Shown: positions 17,308 to 26,988 of the stretch, piece by piece | How positions within the stretch are numbered: the stretch's first letter is position 1 | Layout: every line of letters starts with the position of its first letter | DNA from: Lachnospiraceae bacterium | GTDB lineage: Bacteria > Bacillota > Clostridia > Lachnospirales > Lachnospiraceae | NCBI GenBank assembly: GCA_022791975.1 | Contig: JAAWAC010000041.1 | Coordinates: 124,001 to 188,000, forward strand | Direction: 5' to 3' | DNA length: 64,000 nt | Notes under the pieces: model-generated | What the model was told of the DNA's origin: nothing | The model's input: only the letters and a program-made list of their open reading frames with translations | The model's database searches: none | Made by a program: the position numbers and the translations under genes

Positions 17308-18425
17308 TGGGAATTGTAACTGGTTTGAGGAAAGTGGTTCGTTATAATAGCTTGTATGGCTTCAGGAGAACAGTTATCAAGGTAGCAGGGAGAACAAGGA
17401 ATCACAAATTAAAAATCTTTTTTCCAGTAAAACAACGGGAGAAGGATATATCCTTGATAGGATGCGGACAATTTGGTTTTTCTACCATATCATACTTTCT
17501 TTATAAAAAAGTGGGAAGCCAATTTTTAGAATGTTACGATATTAATAAAGAAAAAAGCCTTTCAACTGCAAGGTTTTGGGGGTATAAGATCTGCAAGAGT
17601 GCCCAGGAATTAATTTCTAACCATAAGTGCAAGTATGTGTATATTGCTTCAGATCATTATACTCACAGCAGGTATGCAATAGAAGCTATAAAAGCAGGCA
17701 AAATCGTTTATTGTGAGAAGCCAATTTCTGTCACCAGAGATCAGTTGTTGGAGCTTGTAAACGCAATAAAGCAATATCATGCAGAGATTTATTTTGGATA
17801 TAACAGACCTTTTTCAAAAGCTGTAGATGACTTAATACCTTATATTAAAAATTGTAAAGCACCAATGACTTTAACCTGTTTTATTTCAGGCCATAAGCTG
17901 TCTGCGGACCATTGGTATAACGATCCAAAAGAAGGAACCCGGATATGTGGAAATCTTGGTCACTGGATCGATCTATCCATGTATTTATTTGAGCAAAGAG
18001 GGGTAGAGCCGGAAATATATGATATTAACATTACTTATTCTAGTAAGGATGAGTTGGATGATAATATTGCAGTTTCCTATAGAACAGAACATGGAGATTT
18101 GGTTACACTGGTTCTAACCTCGCGTACAGAGCCCTTTGAAGGAATTAATGAGACCATTAATCTGCAATGTGGGAATGTGATTTCAAAAATAGATGATTTT
18201 CAAAGGCAAACCTTATGGATTGGAGAGAAAAGGCAGTTACTAAAATACAATCCTAAAGATGTTGGGCATTTAAGGGCCATTAATCAGCCATTTATTGATA
18301 AGAAGCGAAGAGTGAATACTGTCATAAAGTCAACACTTTTGATGTTAGAGATTAAAGATATGGTGATGAACGTGGAAGAAAGCAGGCGATATGATTTGAA
18401 GGAAGATAATAAATTTTTGTTTTAA
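17307..18425 (+). CDS. Gfo/Idh/MocA-family oxidoreductase
   Basis: 372 residues. Rossmann motif LIGCGQFGF starts near residue 50 after a basic N-terminal stretch. YCEKPISV near 128 carries the Lys of the EKP signature, and GGNLGHWIDL-type residues (CGNLGHWIDL) mark the C-terminal sheet. It resembles the second half of the preceding bi-domain protein and overlaps it by one base, so the two probably act on the same sugar. From this gene onward codon use is markedly AT-rich, a sign that a transferred segment begins near here. Substrate unknown. Confidence 0.8.
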   Translation: MGIVTGLRKVVRYNSLYGFRRTVIKVAGRTRNHKLKIFFPVKQREKDISLIGCGQFGFSTISYFLYKKVGSQFLECYDINKEKSLSTARFWGYKICKSAQELISNHKCKYVYIASDHYTHSRYAIEAIKAGKIVYCEKPISVTRDQLLELVNAIKQYHAEIYFGYNRPFSKAVDDLIPYIKNCKAPMTLTCFISGHKLSADHWYNDPKEGTRICGNLGHWIDLSMYLFEQRGVEPEIYDINITYSSKDELDDNIAVSYRTEHGDLVTLVLTSRTEPFEGINETINLQCGNVISKIDDFQRQTLWIGEKRQLLKYNPKDVGHLRAINQPFIDKKRRVNTVIKSTLLMLEIKDMVMNVEESRRYDLKEDNKFLF

Positions 18426-18458
18426 TATAAAGTAGTTGAAAAGAGAGGGGCAGTATAA

Positions 18459-19325
18459 ATGGACAAGGAAAGAAAAGCTTCTGTGTCAGTAATCATCCCG
18501 TTCTATTCACATGCAGATTGGCTGGAAGAGGCGCTGGACAGTGTTTTATTACAGACATTACCAGCATATGAAATTATAGTTATTAATGATGGTTCAAAAG
18601 AAGATTTATCAAAGCTTATAGAAAAGTATAAGGATTCGGTGACATTTCTTCAACAAAGAAATCAAGGGGCGGCGGCAGCCAGAAATCTTGGAATTGAAAA
18701 TGCAAGTGGTGATATTGTGGCTTTTTTAGATTCTGATGATCTGTGGGAGCCTACTAAATTGGAAATACAAGTTGGTGAAATGGAAAAGAATAAGTATATA
18801 TGGAGTGCCAGTGCGTATAAGACATTTGGATGGGGCAAAAGTGAATATATCAGGCCTTATTGTTCAAAGAATCTATGCTGGGAGCATTTATACAATACAG
18901 CAAGAATAGCTACACCTGCTGTTGCTGTATATCGAAGTGCTCTTGAAAAAAACAGATTTGCAGTTGATATGAAAAATGGACAAGACACATTTCTTTGGTT
19001 TAAATTGGCGAATTTATATAGATTAGGCGTAATAGGCGAGCCACTTGTTCGAGTACGGAAAAGAGAAAACAGCACTTATAGGAATACGAATTTATGGATA
19101 AAGACTAGAGCAATTTTGTGGGAAAAGATGAGTGTAACCTGTGAACTTATACTCCCCAGAAGATTTTTAACAAAGACAGCTTACCGCATTGTTTCGTTTG
19201 TTTATAAAAGAATGCTATGTTCTAAATGCAATTTTATCGATAAGTTGTTATTTATAGTATCCTGGGGATTGTTTAAAATAGATGAGTTTTTCTTAAGGAT
19301 AAAAGAACCTAATATTATTGGATAA
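18459..19325 (+). CDS. Glycosyltransferase family 2
   Basis: 288 residues. SVIIPFYSHADWLEEAL and VINDGSKED at the N-terminus and AFLDSDDLW near residue 90 give the GT-A fold with its metal-binding DSDD. GAGAGGGG precedes ATG 18459. The short C-terminal region has no membrane helix. It presumably adds one sugar of the repeat unit at the cytoplasmic face; donor and acceptor cannot be read from the sequence. Confidence 0.85.
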   Translation: MDKERKASVSVIIPFYSHADWLEEALDSVLLQTLPAYEIIVINDGSKEDLSKLIEKYKDSVTFLQQRNQGAAAARNLGIENASGDIVAFLDSDDLWEPTKLEIQVGEMEKNKYIWSASAYKTFGWGKSEYIRPYCSKNLCWEHLYNTARIATPAVAVYRSALEKNRFAVDMKNGQDTFLWFKLANLYRLGVIGEPLVRVRKRENSTYRNTNLWIKTRAILWEKMSVTCELILPRRFLTKTAYRIVSFVYKRMLCSKCNFIDKLLFIVSWGLFKIDEFFLRIKEPNIIG

Positions 19326-19357
19326 AGAGAGTTGACTTTGACAAGAGATATGAAATA

Positions 19358-20452
19358 ATGAAGAAAAGAATTGTTTTTATAATTAGAGATTTAAATCATG
19401 GTGGAGCGGCAAAAATGTTGTCATATGTTGCAAATGTAGCTGCTGAAATATCAGATGATATATTTATACTTGTAATTAATGATGTTTCGAATTATAGTCT
19501 TGGAATCAAAAAAAATATTACAATAAAGATAATTGAAAAAACTGGAAAGCCATTAAATAAAATAAGTCGTGTTATTAATACAATAGGAAAAATTAAAAAA
19601 GAAATAAAAGAACTAAATCCGGATATACTGATTCCATTTGTTAGTGGTAATGTAATATATACTTATTTAGCTGTAAGAAATAAATATTATATTATAGGGG
19701 CAGAGAGGGGAAACCCCGAAGCCCTTCCGTTTAGGTTAAAAATATTGTGTAAATATATATATCCAAAATGTAATTATATGCTGTTTCAATCAAAAGGAGC
19801 AGCAGATTTTTATTTTAAGGGAAAAAAGGGAAAATACGAGATTATTCCAAATCCCTGTATTCTTCTATTGAATCAAAATAAAACCAAAAACAAGGGTCAT
19901 AAGATAAAAATTGTGTCGTCTTCTAGGCTTGCTAGAGAAAAGAATTTGGATATATTACTTAGGGCATTTCAAAAATGTAGAGCAAGGGATAGAGCAGAAT
20001 TGTTTCTATATGGAGAAGGAAGAGAGGAACAATTCTTAAAACAACAGACACATGCCTTGAGGTTAGATGACAAAGTATTATTTTGCGGAAAAGTAGACAA
20101 TGTGTCAGAGCAAATTTGTGATGCTGATATTTTTGTACTTGTATCCAGTGGTGAAGGAATGCCAAATGGATTGATAGAAGCAATGGCATTGGGAATTCCA
20201 TGCATTACAACTAATTGTATGACAAATAACACAAATTCTTTAGTAGTTGATGAAGTCAATGGTTTAATTGTAGAAAAGAGGAATGTAGATGAATTGGCTT
20301 TTGCATTGGATAGACTTGTGTATGAAACAGGACTGGCAGAACGATTATCCCAAAATGCCATAAAAATAAGAGAAGATTTATCAGAACAAAAGATACATAA
20401 GAGGATAACTGAGTTTTTAAATAAAATATTGGTTGATGTGGAGGGCGCTTAA
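19358..20452 (+). CDS. Glycosyltransferase family 4
   Basis: 364 residues, GT-B fold. The N-terminal DLNHGGAAKML loop fits the acceptor half. SSRLAREKNLDIL and SSGEGMPNGLIEAMALGIP near 270-290 form the donor site with the paired glutamates of retaining GT4 enzymes. The gene is very AT-rich, like its neighbours. The stop lies four bases before the GTG start of the amidotransferase. Sugar specificity unknown. Confidence 0.85.
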   Translation: MKKRIVFIIRDLNHGGAAKMLSYVANVAAEISDDIFILVINDVSNYSLGIKKNITIKIIEKTGKPLNKISRVINTIGKIKKEIKELNPDILIPFVSGNVIYTYLAVRNKYYIIGAERGNPEALPFRLKILCKYIYPKCNYMLFQSKGAADFYFKGKKGKYEIIPNPCILLLNQNKTKNKGHKIKIVSSSRLAREKNLDILLRAFQKCRARDRAELFLYGEGREEQFLKQQTHALRLDDKVLFCGKVDNVSEQICDADIFVLVSSGEGMPNGLIEAMALGIPCITTNCMTNNTNSLVVDEVNGLIVEKRNVDELAFALDRLVYETGLAERLSQNAIKIREDLSEQKIHKRITEFLNKILVDVEGA

Positions 20453-20456
20453 TTTC

Positions 20457-22343
20457 GTGTGTGGTATTTGTGGCTATGTAACTTTAAAAAAAATAAGGCA
20501 AGATATACTTGGTATGATGAATGACGCTATGCTCCATAGAGGACCCAATGATTCTGGAATGGAACAATTCCAGTTAGGAGAATATCAGATAGGGTTTGCT
20601 CAAAGGCGCTTATCGATTCTGGACTTGAGTGAATTAGGACATCAGCCCATGTTTTCGGCATCAGGAAATAGCTTAATTACTTTTAATGGTGAAATTTACA
20701 ATTTTAAAGAGATAAAAAAGGATTTAATAAAAAAGGGAGTTGCATTTAAATCACAATGTGATACAGAAGTTATTTTGGAAGCTTATGAAATATATGGTGA
20801 GGACTGTGTAAATAAGTTTAATGGAATGTTTGCGTTTGCTATTTTTGATTTGAAGAAAGAGACTATATTTCTGGCAAGAGACAGATTGGGGAAAAAGCCG
20901 CTTTATTATTATTACAATTCTCAAAGCAAAGATTTTGCATTTGCATCAACTTTACAGCCAATTATGTTTTTCCCAGATTTTAAGAAAAAAATAAACAAAG
21001 AGGCATTGTACTATTTTTTTTATTACGGATATATATGTGAGCCAGCTTCAATTTTTCTTAATGTGTATAAGCTGAAGCCAGGGAGTACCTTAACGCTTCG
21101 ATTAAGTAATTTTGAAATATGTGAGCATTGCTATTGGAACGTTTATGAAGTGTATGACAGAATAAATACTGGCTTCTTTGAAGAATATAGTTTGGCAAAG
21201 TCCGCTTTAAAAGATGCACTAACAAAAGCTGTTGAGAGAAGGATGATTGCAGATGTCCCTTTAGGAACATTTTTGAGTGGTGGGATAGACTCCACTTTAG
21301 TGACAGCAATTGCGCAAGGGATTTCTGATAAGAAGATAAACACGTATTCCATAGGCTTTCTGGATAAAAAATATGATGAATCTATATATGCAGAGGAAAT
21401 AAGCAGGTATATAGGTACGGATCATCATAGCTTTATTGTGTCTGAAGAAGATTTATTTAAAATGGTGGATGAATTACCTAAATATTATGATGAACCATTC
21501 AGCGATAGTTCTCAATTACCCTCTATGATGGTTTCTAGGATGGCCAGGAAGGATATTACTGTGGCGCTTACAGGAGACGGCGGAGATGAATTGTTCTGTG
21601 GATATGCAGTTTATGACACCCTTTTACAAATGGAAAGATATAAAAAAGCTACCCGTTTTTTATACCCTGTCAGAAAAAACAAATTAATTCAGAAGCATCT
21701 ACCATCAAGACTTCTGTCAGTGATAAATGCATCTGATAATAGGGGGTGTCAGTGGGTATCAACTGCACGAAAACGATTATTGGATGAGCTGTTGGTAACG
21801 GGAATTGAGAGTGTACAGTATGATGAAGATCAAATGAAAACAAGTACGAATATTCAAATGCGCAGAATGCTGCTGGATATGTCCACATATTTGCCTGGAG
21901 ATATATTACATAAGATGGACAGAGCATCCATGAAGTATTCATTGGAATCGAGGAGTCCTATCTTAGACTATGAGGTTGCAGAGTTATCCTTTAGAATACC
22001 CCATTCCTTTAAATATAAAAACGGGGAGAAGAAATATATCTTAAAAGATTTAACATATGATTTTGTACCAAAGGAGTTGTTAGACAGACCTAAAAAAGGG
22101 TTTTCTATACCATTAAGAAAAATATTAAAAATTGACAGCACAATGAAAGAGCTAGAAAAGTATACAAGTAAAGAATTTGTAAATCGGCAAGGCTTATTTA
22201 ATTATAATGCAACTAGAAAAATAATGGGTATGGTAGACGGAACAAGAGAACAATGTGAGCAATCCTATATTAATAATGCTGTGAATATTATGTGGAATTA
22301 TCTGGTGTTTCAAAAATGGTATATGTGTTATATAGGTGAATAA
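20457..22343 (+). CDS. Asparagine synthetase-like glutamine amidotransferase
   Basis: 628 residues. The start is placed at GTG 20457 because the next codon is Cys (V-CGICGY): class II glutaminases need this cysteine at position 2, exposed after methionine removal. GGAGG lies 12 bases upstream. The ORF-track start eight codons earlier would bury the cysteine. The Ntn glutaminase half has RGPNDSG and FNGEIYN; the synthetase half has the PP-loop LSGGIDSTLV near 275 and GDGGDELFCGY. In polysaccharide loci such paralogues can amidate the carboxyl of a uronic acid. With several uronate-forming enzymes here that is a likely role, but ordinary asparagine synthesis cannot be excluded. Confidence 0.88.
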   Translation: MCGICGYVTLKKIRQDILGMMNDAMLHRGPNDSGMEQFQLGEYQIGFAQRRLSILDLSELGHQPMFSASGNSLITFNGEIYNFKEIKKDLIKKGVAFKSQCDTEVILEAYEIYGEDCVNKFNGMFAFAIFDLKKETIFLARDRLGKKPLYYYYNSQSKDFAFASTLQPIMFFPDFKKKINKEALYYFFYYGYICEPASIFLNVYKLKPGSTLTLRLSNFEICEHCYWNVYEVYDRINTGFFEEYSLAKSALKDALTKAVERRMIADVPLGTFLSGGIDSTLVTAIAQGISDKKINTYSIGFLDKKYDESIYAEEISRYIGTDHHSFIVSEEDLFKMVDELPKYYDEPFSDSSQLPSMMVSRMARKDITVALTGDGGDELFCGYAVYDTLLQMERYKKATRFLYPVRKNKLIQKHLPSRLLSVINASDNRGCQWVSTARKRLLDELLVTGIESVQYDEDQMKTSTNIQMRRMLLDMSTYLPGDILHKMDRASMKYSLESRSPILDYEVAELSFRIPHSFKYKNGEKKYILKDLTYDFVPKELLDRPKKGFSIPLRKILKIDSTMKELEKYTSKEFVNRQGLFNYNATRKIMGMVDGTREQCEQSYINNAVNIMWNYLVFQKWYMCYIGE

Positions 22344-22344
22344 G

Positions 22345-23622
22345 ATGCGGAACATAAAACATTTTCTGGTTTCTGTTTTCTTCTTTTTTTTTGTGTATGA
22401 TGTCCAGTTAAAAGGTCTGCCATCCTTGCTTTCATCAAGGAAGTTGTCATTGTTCTTCTTGGTTAGCCTATCAGTTCTTCATTATAAAAAAGGAAAGGGT
22501 ATCTTTTTAGAAATCTCTGGAATGAATGACAGAATGGAGTCTGTCTATAAAAGGTACTTGATAGAAATATCTTGTATTTGGTGCTATTCAATTATTATTG
22601 CCGTTTTGAATGGCCGGTTAAACGATAATTATGTAGATGCAAGAAATTTGACATTTTTTTTGTTGTATTCTGTTATAGCTCCCTTTTTTTTTAGATATTT
22701 GTTCAAGAATAGGGAAGAACTATTTAAAACATTAATTTCTGTAGGACTGATACAAACTGCTATTATATATGCTTTATTTGTTTTGCCGGGGCTTCCGATT
22801 ATATTTGATAAATTGTTTGAAACGGATGCGCGATTTGGATATACATCTACAATACGAGGCCGAGTTCTTGGGTTGGGCAGTGGAGGAGCAGCGTTATCAG
22901 TGTTACTATTTCTGTCTTTATATAGCTTAGGTTATTTTCTTTTTATAGAAAAGAATGTGATTTTCAACAGCCTGGCATATGCTTTAATTTTAGGAGCTAC
23001 ACTTCTTACTGGCAGGACAGGATTTTTTGCAGGCATTCTTTTAGCAATTATCATTGTATGTAAGAAGATATTGCGTATGAAGATAAAAAGAAAAGTGTTA
23101 TTTAAATTTTTTACCGTTTTTATATTTATAACAGTTATGATGGGAATTGCATTTGGATTTGCCATGAAAAATGCAATTTTAAGGGATAGAGTTGTACAGA
23201 TATTGAGTTTCATTAAAATAAGCAAAACTTTCTCTGTACATGGCGGCAATAGCTTTTTGCAGGATATTTTGAAGATGAATTTACCAGGATTTTCACTTGA
23301 ATTGCTATATGGCGCCGGATTTGGAAGAGGCTTATCAGTCACTGGAGTTGATGTGCAAAATGATATTGGGTATGTTCAAAGAATTTTTTCTCTTGGAATA
23401 TTTTTTGGTGCTTTTTTTTATCTGATTAATTTTATCTGCTTTTGGAAAATATCGTCCAAAGTTAAAAAAATAAATTTTAGATTTTATTATCGCATTTTGA
23501 TCTTCGCGCTATTTGTATTTGAATTAAAAGAAGCTTTTTTTTATTACTATCTAGTTCCTTCAATTATTTTGTTAATCGGTCTCATCGACATACCTGACAA
23601 AGAATACAATAGGGACCCATAG
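22345..23622 (+). CDS. Putative Wzy-type polysaccharide polymerase
   Basis: 425 residues from ATG 22345 (AGGTGA six bases before); the track begins three codons earlier at GTG. Ten or more hydrophobic segments, a large loop near residues 300-345 (VHGGNSFLQDILKMNLPG), and no other recognised domain. Topology and position between glycosyltransferases and flippase suggest the Wzy polymerase, which joins lipid-linked repeats outside the membrane. Wzy proteins share little sequence, so this call is by topology and exclusion. Confidence 0.6.
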   Translation: MRNIKHFLVSVFFFFFVYDVQLKGLPSLLSSRKLSLFFLVSLSVLHYKKGKGIFLEISGMNDRMESVYKRYLIEISCIWCYSIIIAVLNGRLNDNYVDARNLTFFLLYSVIAPFFFRYLFKNREELFKTLISVGLIQTAIIYALFVLPGLPIIFDKLFETDARFGYTSTIRGRVLGLGSGGAALSVLLFLSLYSLGYFLFIEKNVIFNSLAYALILGATLLTGRTGFFAGILLAIIIVCKKILRMKIKRKVLFKFFTVFIFITVMMGIAFGFAMKNAILRDRVVQILSFIKISKTFSVHGGNSFLQDILKMNLPGFSLELLYGAGFGRGLSVTGVDVQNDIGYVQRIFSLGIFFGAFFYLINFICFWKISSKVKKINFRFYYRILIFALFVFELKEAFFYYYLVPSIILLIGLIDIPDKEYNRDP

Positions 23623-23675
23623 TGATTTAAGTTAAGAATCGTGTTTTACAAATGTAAAAGGAGAACATAGAAATA

Positions 23676-24992
23676 ATGTATTGTGAATTATATGAGGAAT
23701 TATTGAAGCATAATGAAAAACTATCATTAGTGGGACTTGGTTATGTAGGGATGCCTATAGCTGTTGCATTTGCAAAAAAAGTAGAGGTTATTGGGTTTGA
23801 TTTGAACAGTGAGAAGATTAATCTGTATAAGTTAGGAATTGATCCTACGAAGGAAGTAGGAGATGAAGCAATTAAGTCTACCACTGTGGGATTTACAGAT
23901 GATGAGACAGAGCTTAGGAATGCAAAATTTCATATAGTTGCAGTACCTACTCCGGTAAATTCTGATCACACTCCAGATCTTTCCCCAGTTAAAGGTGCAA
24001 GTACTATTCTTGGTAGAAATCTTACAAAGGGCAGTATAGTAGTGTTTGAGTCTACTGTTTATCCGGGAGTTACGGAAGAAATTTGTGTTCCCATATTAGA
24101 AAGAGAATCCGGATTGATATGTGGTGTAGATTTTAAAGTGGGTTATAGCCCTGAGCGTATAAACCCCGGTGATAAGATACATCGACTTGAAACAATTAAA
24201 AAAATAGTTTCTGGCATGGATAAAGAGACATTAGAGATTGTGGCAAAAGTATATGAGCTTGTAGTGGAAGCTGGCGTGCACAAAGCAGAGTCAATTAAGG
24301 TTGCAGAAGCTGCAAAGGTTATTGAAAATAGTCAGCGGGATATTAATATAGCTTTCATGAATGAATTATCTATTATTTTTAATAAGATGGGAATTGATAC
24401 GAAGGCAGTACTTGCTGCAGCAGGTACAAAGTGGAATTTTCTAAATTTTTATCCGGGACTAGTTGGAGGGCACTGTATAGGTGTAGATCCTTATTATCTA
24501 ACTTATAAGGCTGAGATGCTTGGCTATCATAGCCAGATTATTCTGTCAGGAAGAAGGATTAATGATGATATGGGAAAATATGTAGCAGAGAATTGTGTTA
24601 AAAATTTAATTGCTGCTGATAAAACTGTTAAAAATGCAAACGTAGCAATTCTTGGATTTACATTTAAGGAAAATTGCCCTGATACACGGAATACGAAAAT
24701 AATAGATATTGTAAATGAATTAAAGGAGTACAATATTAATCCGGTTATTGTGGATCCAGAAGCAGATAGTAAAGAGGCAGAACGGCTTTATGGTGTTCAG
24801 TTTATGGATATTAGAAAAATAAGAGATATGGATGCAATAATACTTGCAGTAGCACATCGCAAATTTTCACACTTACAAATAGCTGACATAAATAAATTGT
24901 ATGGATCTGGGAAAAAGGTTTTGTTAGATATTAAAGGGTTACTGGATCGCAAAGAGTTTGAAACTGCAGGATATAGCTATTGGAGATTATAA
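23676..24992 (+). CDS. UDP-N-acetyl-hexosamine 6-dehydrogenase, TviB/WbpO-like
   Basis: 438 residues with AAAGGAG before ATG 23676. [10 protein letters not shown] at the N-terminus, [22 protein letters not shown] and the catalytic cysteine in [12 protein letters not shown] near residue 268. This pattern is characteristic of the TviB/WbpO group, which oxidises UDP-GlcNAc or UDP-GalNAc to the uronic acid. The next gene is a TviC-like 4-epimerase, the partner that yields UDP-GalNAcA in Vi antigen and related pathways. It is distinct from the WecC-like gene at 13823 and the Ugd at 53497. Confidence 0.88.
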   Translation: MYCELYEELLKHNEKLSLVGLGYVGMPIAVAFAKKVEVIGFDLNSEKINLYKLGIDPTKEVGDEAIKSTTVGFTDDETELRNAKFHIVAVPTPVNSDHTPDLSPVKGASTILGRNLTKGSIVVFESTVYPGVTEEICVPILERESGLICGVDFKVGYSPERINPGDKIHRLETIKKIVSGMDKETLEIVAKVYELVVEAGVHKAESIKVAEAAKVIENSQRDINIAFMNELSIIFNKMGIDTKAVLAAAGTKWNFLNFYPGLVGGHCIGVDPYYLTYKAEMLGYHSQIILSGRRINDDMGKYVAENCVKNLIAADKTVKNANVAILGFTFKENCPDTRNTKIIDIVNELKEYNINPVIVDPEADSKEAERLYGVQFMDIRKIRDMDAIILAVAHRKFSHLQIADINKLYGSGKKVLLDIKGLLDRKEFETAGYSYWRL

Positions 24993-25012
24993 TATCAAAG
25001 GAGTATACATCA

Positions 25013-26005
25013 TTGGCATATAGAAATTTAAAATTTCCAAAAAATAGTATATTTTTGGTTACAGGAGGAGCGGGATTTATTGGCAGTAATTTGTGTGAGG
25101 CAATATTAAATCTAGGATATAAAGTCCGGTGCCTTGATGATCTTTCCACAGGAAAATCAGAGAACGTTGCTATATTTGCGGATAATCCAAATTATACATT
25201 TATCAAAGGTGATATTAAAGATTTGCAAACTTGTATGGCAGCATGTGAGGGTGTGGATTTTGTACTCAATCAAGCAGCATGGGGAAGCGTTCCGCGTTCC
25301 TTAGAAATGCCGCTTTTTTATTGTGCTAATAATATTATGGGCACTTTAAATATGTTGGAAGCAGCAAAACAAAATGGTGTAAAAAAATTTGTATATGCAT
25401 CAAGTTCGTCTGTTTATGGCGATGAGCCTGATTTGCCTAAAGTTGAAGGGCGTGAAGGAAATTTACTGTCCCCCTATGCGGTTAGTAAACAGGCAAATGA
25501 GGAATGGGCGAAGCAATATACACGCCATTTTGGTTTGGACACATATGGTTTGCGGTATTTTAATGTTTTTGGCAGAAGGCAGGACCCTAATGGAGCATAT
25601 GCGGCAGTGCTCCCTAAATTTATTAAACAGCTTTTGAATGGTGAAACGCCTACTATTAATGGCGACGGAAAGCAGAGCAGGGATTTTACCTACATTGAAA
25701 ATGTTATTGAGGCAAATCTTAAAGCATGTCTGGCTGAGCATAATGCAGCAGGAGAGGTTTATAATATAGCATTTGGGGGGCGGGAGTATTTAATTGATAT
25801 TTATTATGGTTTAGTAGATGCATTGGGAATTAAGGATTCGTATGGCAATCGCCTGGAACCGAATTTTGGGCCGGAGCGGGCAGGAGATATTAAACATTCA
25901 AATGCCGATATTAGTAAGGCGAAAGAAAAATTGGGTTATGCTCCGGAGTGGTCTTTTGAACGAGGAATAAATGCGGCCATTGAATGGTATAAGGATATGA
26001 AATAA
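25013..26005 (+). CDS. UDP-N-acetylglucosaminuronate 4-epimerase, TviC/WbpP-like
   Basis: 330 residues from TTG 25013, chosen because AAAGGAG (24997-25003) is correctly spaced; the track start at 24980 would overlap the preceding gene. Extended SDR: TGGAGFIGS, a SSSSVYGD strand, the YAVSK catalytic Tyr-Lys near 150 and RYFNVFGRRQDP. NQAAWGSVPRS is typical of TviC/WbpP epimerases acting on UDP-GlcNAc(A)/GalNAc(A). It directly follows the TviB-like dehydrogenase, so the pair most likely makes UDP-GalNAcA. Confidence 0.85.
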   Translation: MAYRNLKFPKNSIFLVTGGAGFIGSNLCEAILNLGYKVRCLDDLSTGKSENVAIFADNPNYTFIKGDIKDLQTCMAACEGVDFVLNQAAWGSVPRSLEMPLFYCANNIMGTLNMLEAAKQNGVKKFVYASSSSVYGDEPDLPKVEGREGNLLSPYAVSKQANEEWAKQYTRHFGLDTYGLRYFNVFGRRQDPNGAYAAVLPKFIKQLLNGETPTINGDGKQSRDFTYIENVIEANLKACLAEHNAAGEVYNIAFGGREYLIDIYYGLVDALGIKDSYGNRLEPNFGPERAGDIKHSNADISKAKEKLGYAPEWSFERGINAAIEWYKDMK

Positions 26006-26017
26006 TGGAGAAGTGTG

Positions 26018-26845
26018 ATGAGGAGATTTATGAGTAGAATAAGGTGTATTGATTACCTTAAAACAATTGCAATTATTGGAGTATTTTTATTTCATATTGG
26101 GCTAATAATGGGTATTTAGGAGTGGAAGTTTTTTTGTGATTAGCGGTTTCCTTTTTATAAAGGGTAATAGAAAAGAGTTAGAAAATAAAAGTTTTGCACC
26201 TATCAAATTTATTATTAGTAGAATATCAATATTCTGGCCTATGATTGCAATTGGCGGCATGCTTGTACTCATTATCGGATATTTTAATATGCTGCCAGAT
26301 AATTATGAAAATTTGGCGCAGTCAATTATCGCATCAAATGTATTTTTGAATAATGTTCTTCAAGCAATAACAACAAAAAATTATTGGGATGTAGTTAATA
26401 TATATAAACCATTGATGCATACCTGGTATGTTAGTGTACTTCTTCAATCATTCGTATTTCTTGCAATTGTGCTATGGATAGCCAGTAAAATATCAAAGAA
26501 GGATAGAACAAGAAATATACTAATAATATTATCATTAATATCTTTTATTTTGTATATATCGCCAATTTTTTTGTGTCTGATAAATTTTACTATTTTCCTT
26601 TTAGACTTTTTGAGATTACAATGTGAAGCCTGATAGTATATATTCCGCCAATTAGGTTTCGGGGGGAGATTAGAGAAAACGATAGAGCTTATAGGTTATA
26701 TTGGCATCTGTATTGTGTTGTTTGCAATGTTTACAAATCTATATTCTATTCCCAAGTGGTTAATTTTGATTATTGTCGTGGCGGCGACAGTTTTGATTCT
26801 CTATAGTCATGGAAATATTAGAGGTGATTACAGAATAAATGATTA
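26018..26845 (+). pseudogene. Acyltransferase 3 family gene, frameshifted remnant
   Basis: Starts at ATG 26018 with IRCIDYLKTIAIIGVFLFH, the classic N-terminus of acyltransferase 3 proteins. The frame breaks after about 33 codons. Dropping into another frame gives ANNGYLGVEVFF, then a further one-base slip in a T7 tract (near 26130) restores VISGFLFIKGN and continues to about 26632. A stop (TGA where GGA is expected) and another shift follow before a run of hydrophobic codons to 26845. At least four lesions, so it is dead. The original would have O-acetylated a sugar at the membrane. An intact acyltransferase 3 gene is present at 33428. Confidence 0.75.
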
Positions 26846-26988
26846 AGAATTTATGGAACTAGGATTGGATTACATGAACTGGATAGTGCTTACTTTTGGA
26901 ATTACAATTTTGTTTTTTGTTGATTTGATGCACGAAAAGGGAAAAGGTATTTCTGAAATTATGGAAAGGCAAATGCTGTGGTATATAT
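26846..26988 (+). pseudogene. Possible MBOAT O-acyltransferase C-terminal remnant
   Basis: Translated in frame, LDYMNWIVLTFGITILFFVD followed by a basic stretch resembles the last helix and tail of AlgI/DltB-type MBOAT acyltransferases. Only about 45 residues remain, with no start. Its position just before an SGNH-type remnant matches the usual MBOAT-SGNH gene order in acetylation cassettes. The call rests on a short hydrophobic match and is tentative. Confidence 0.35.
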
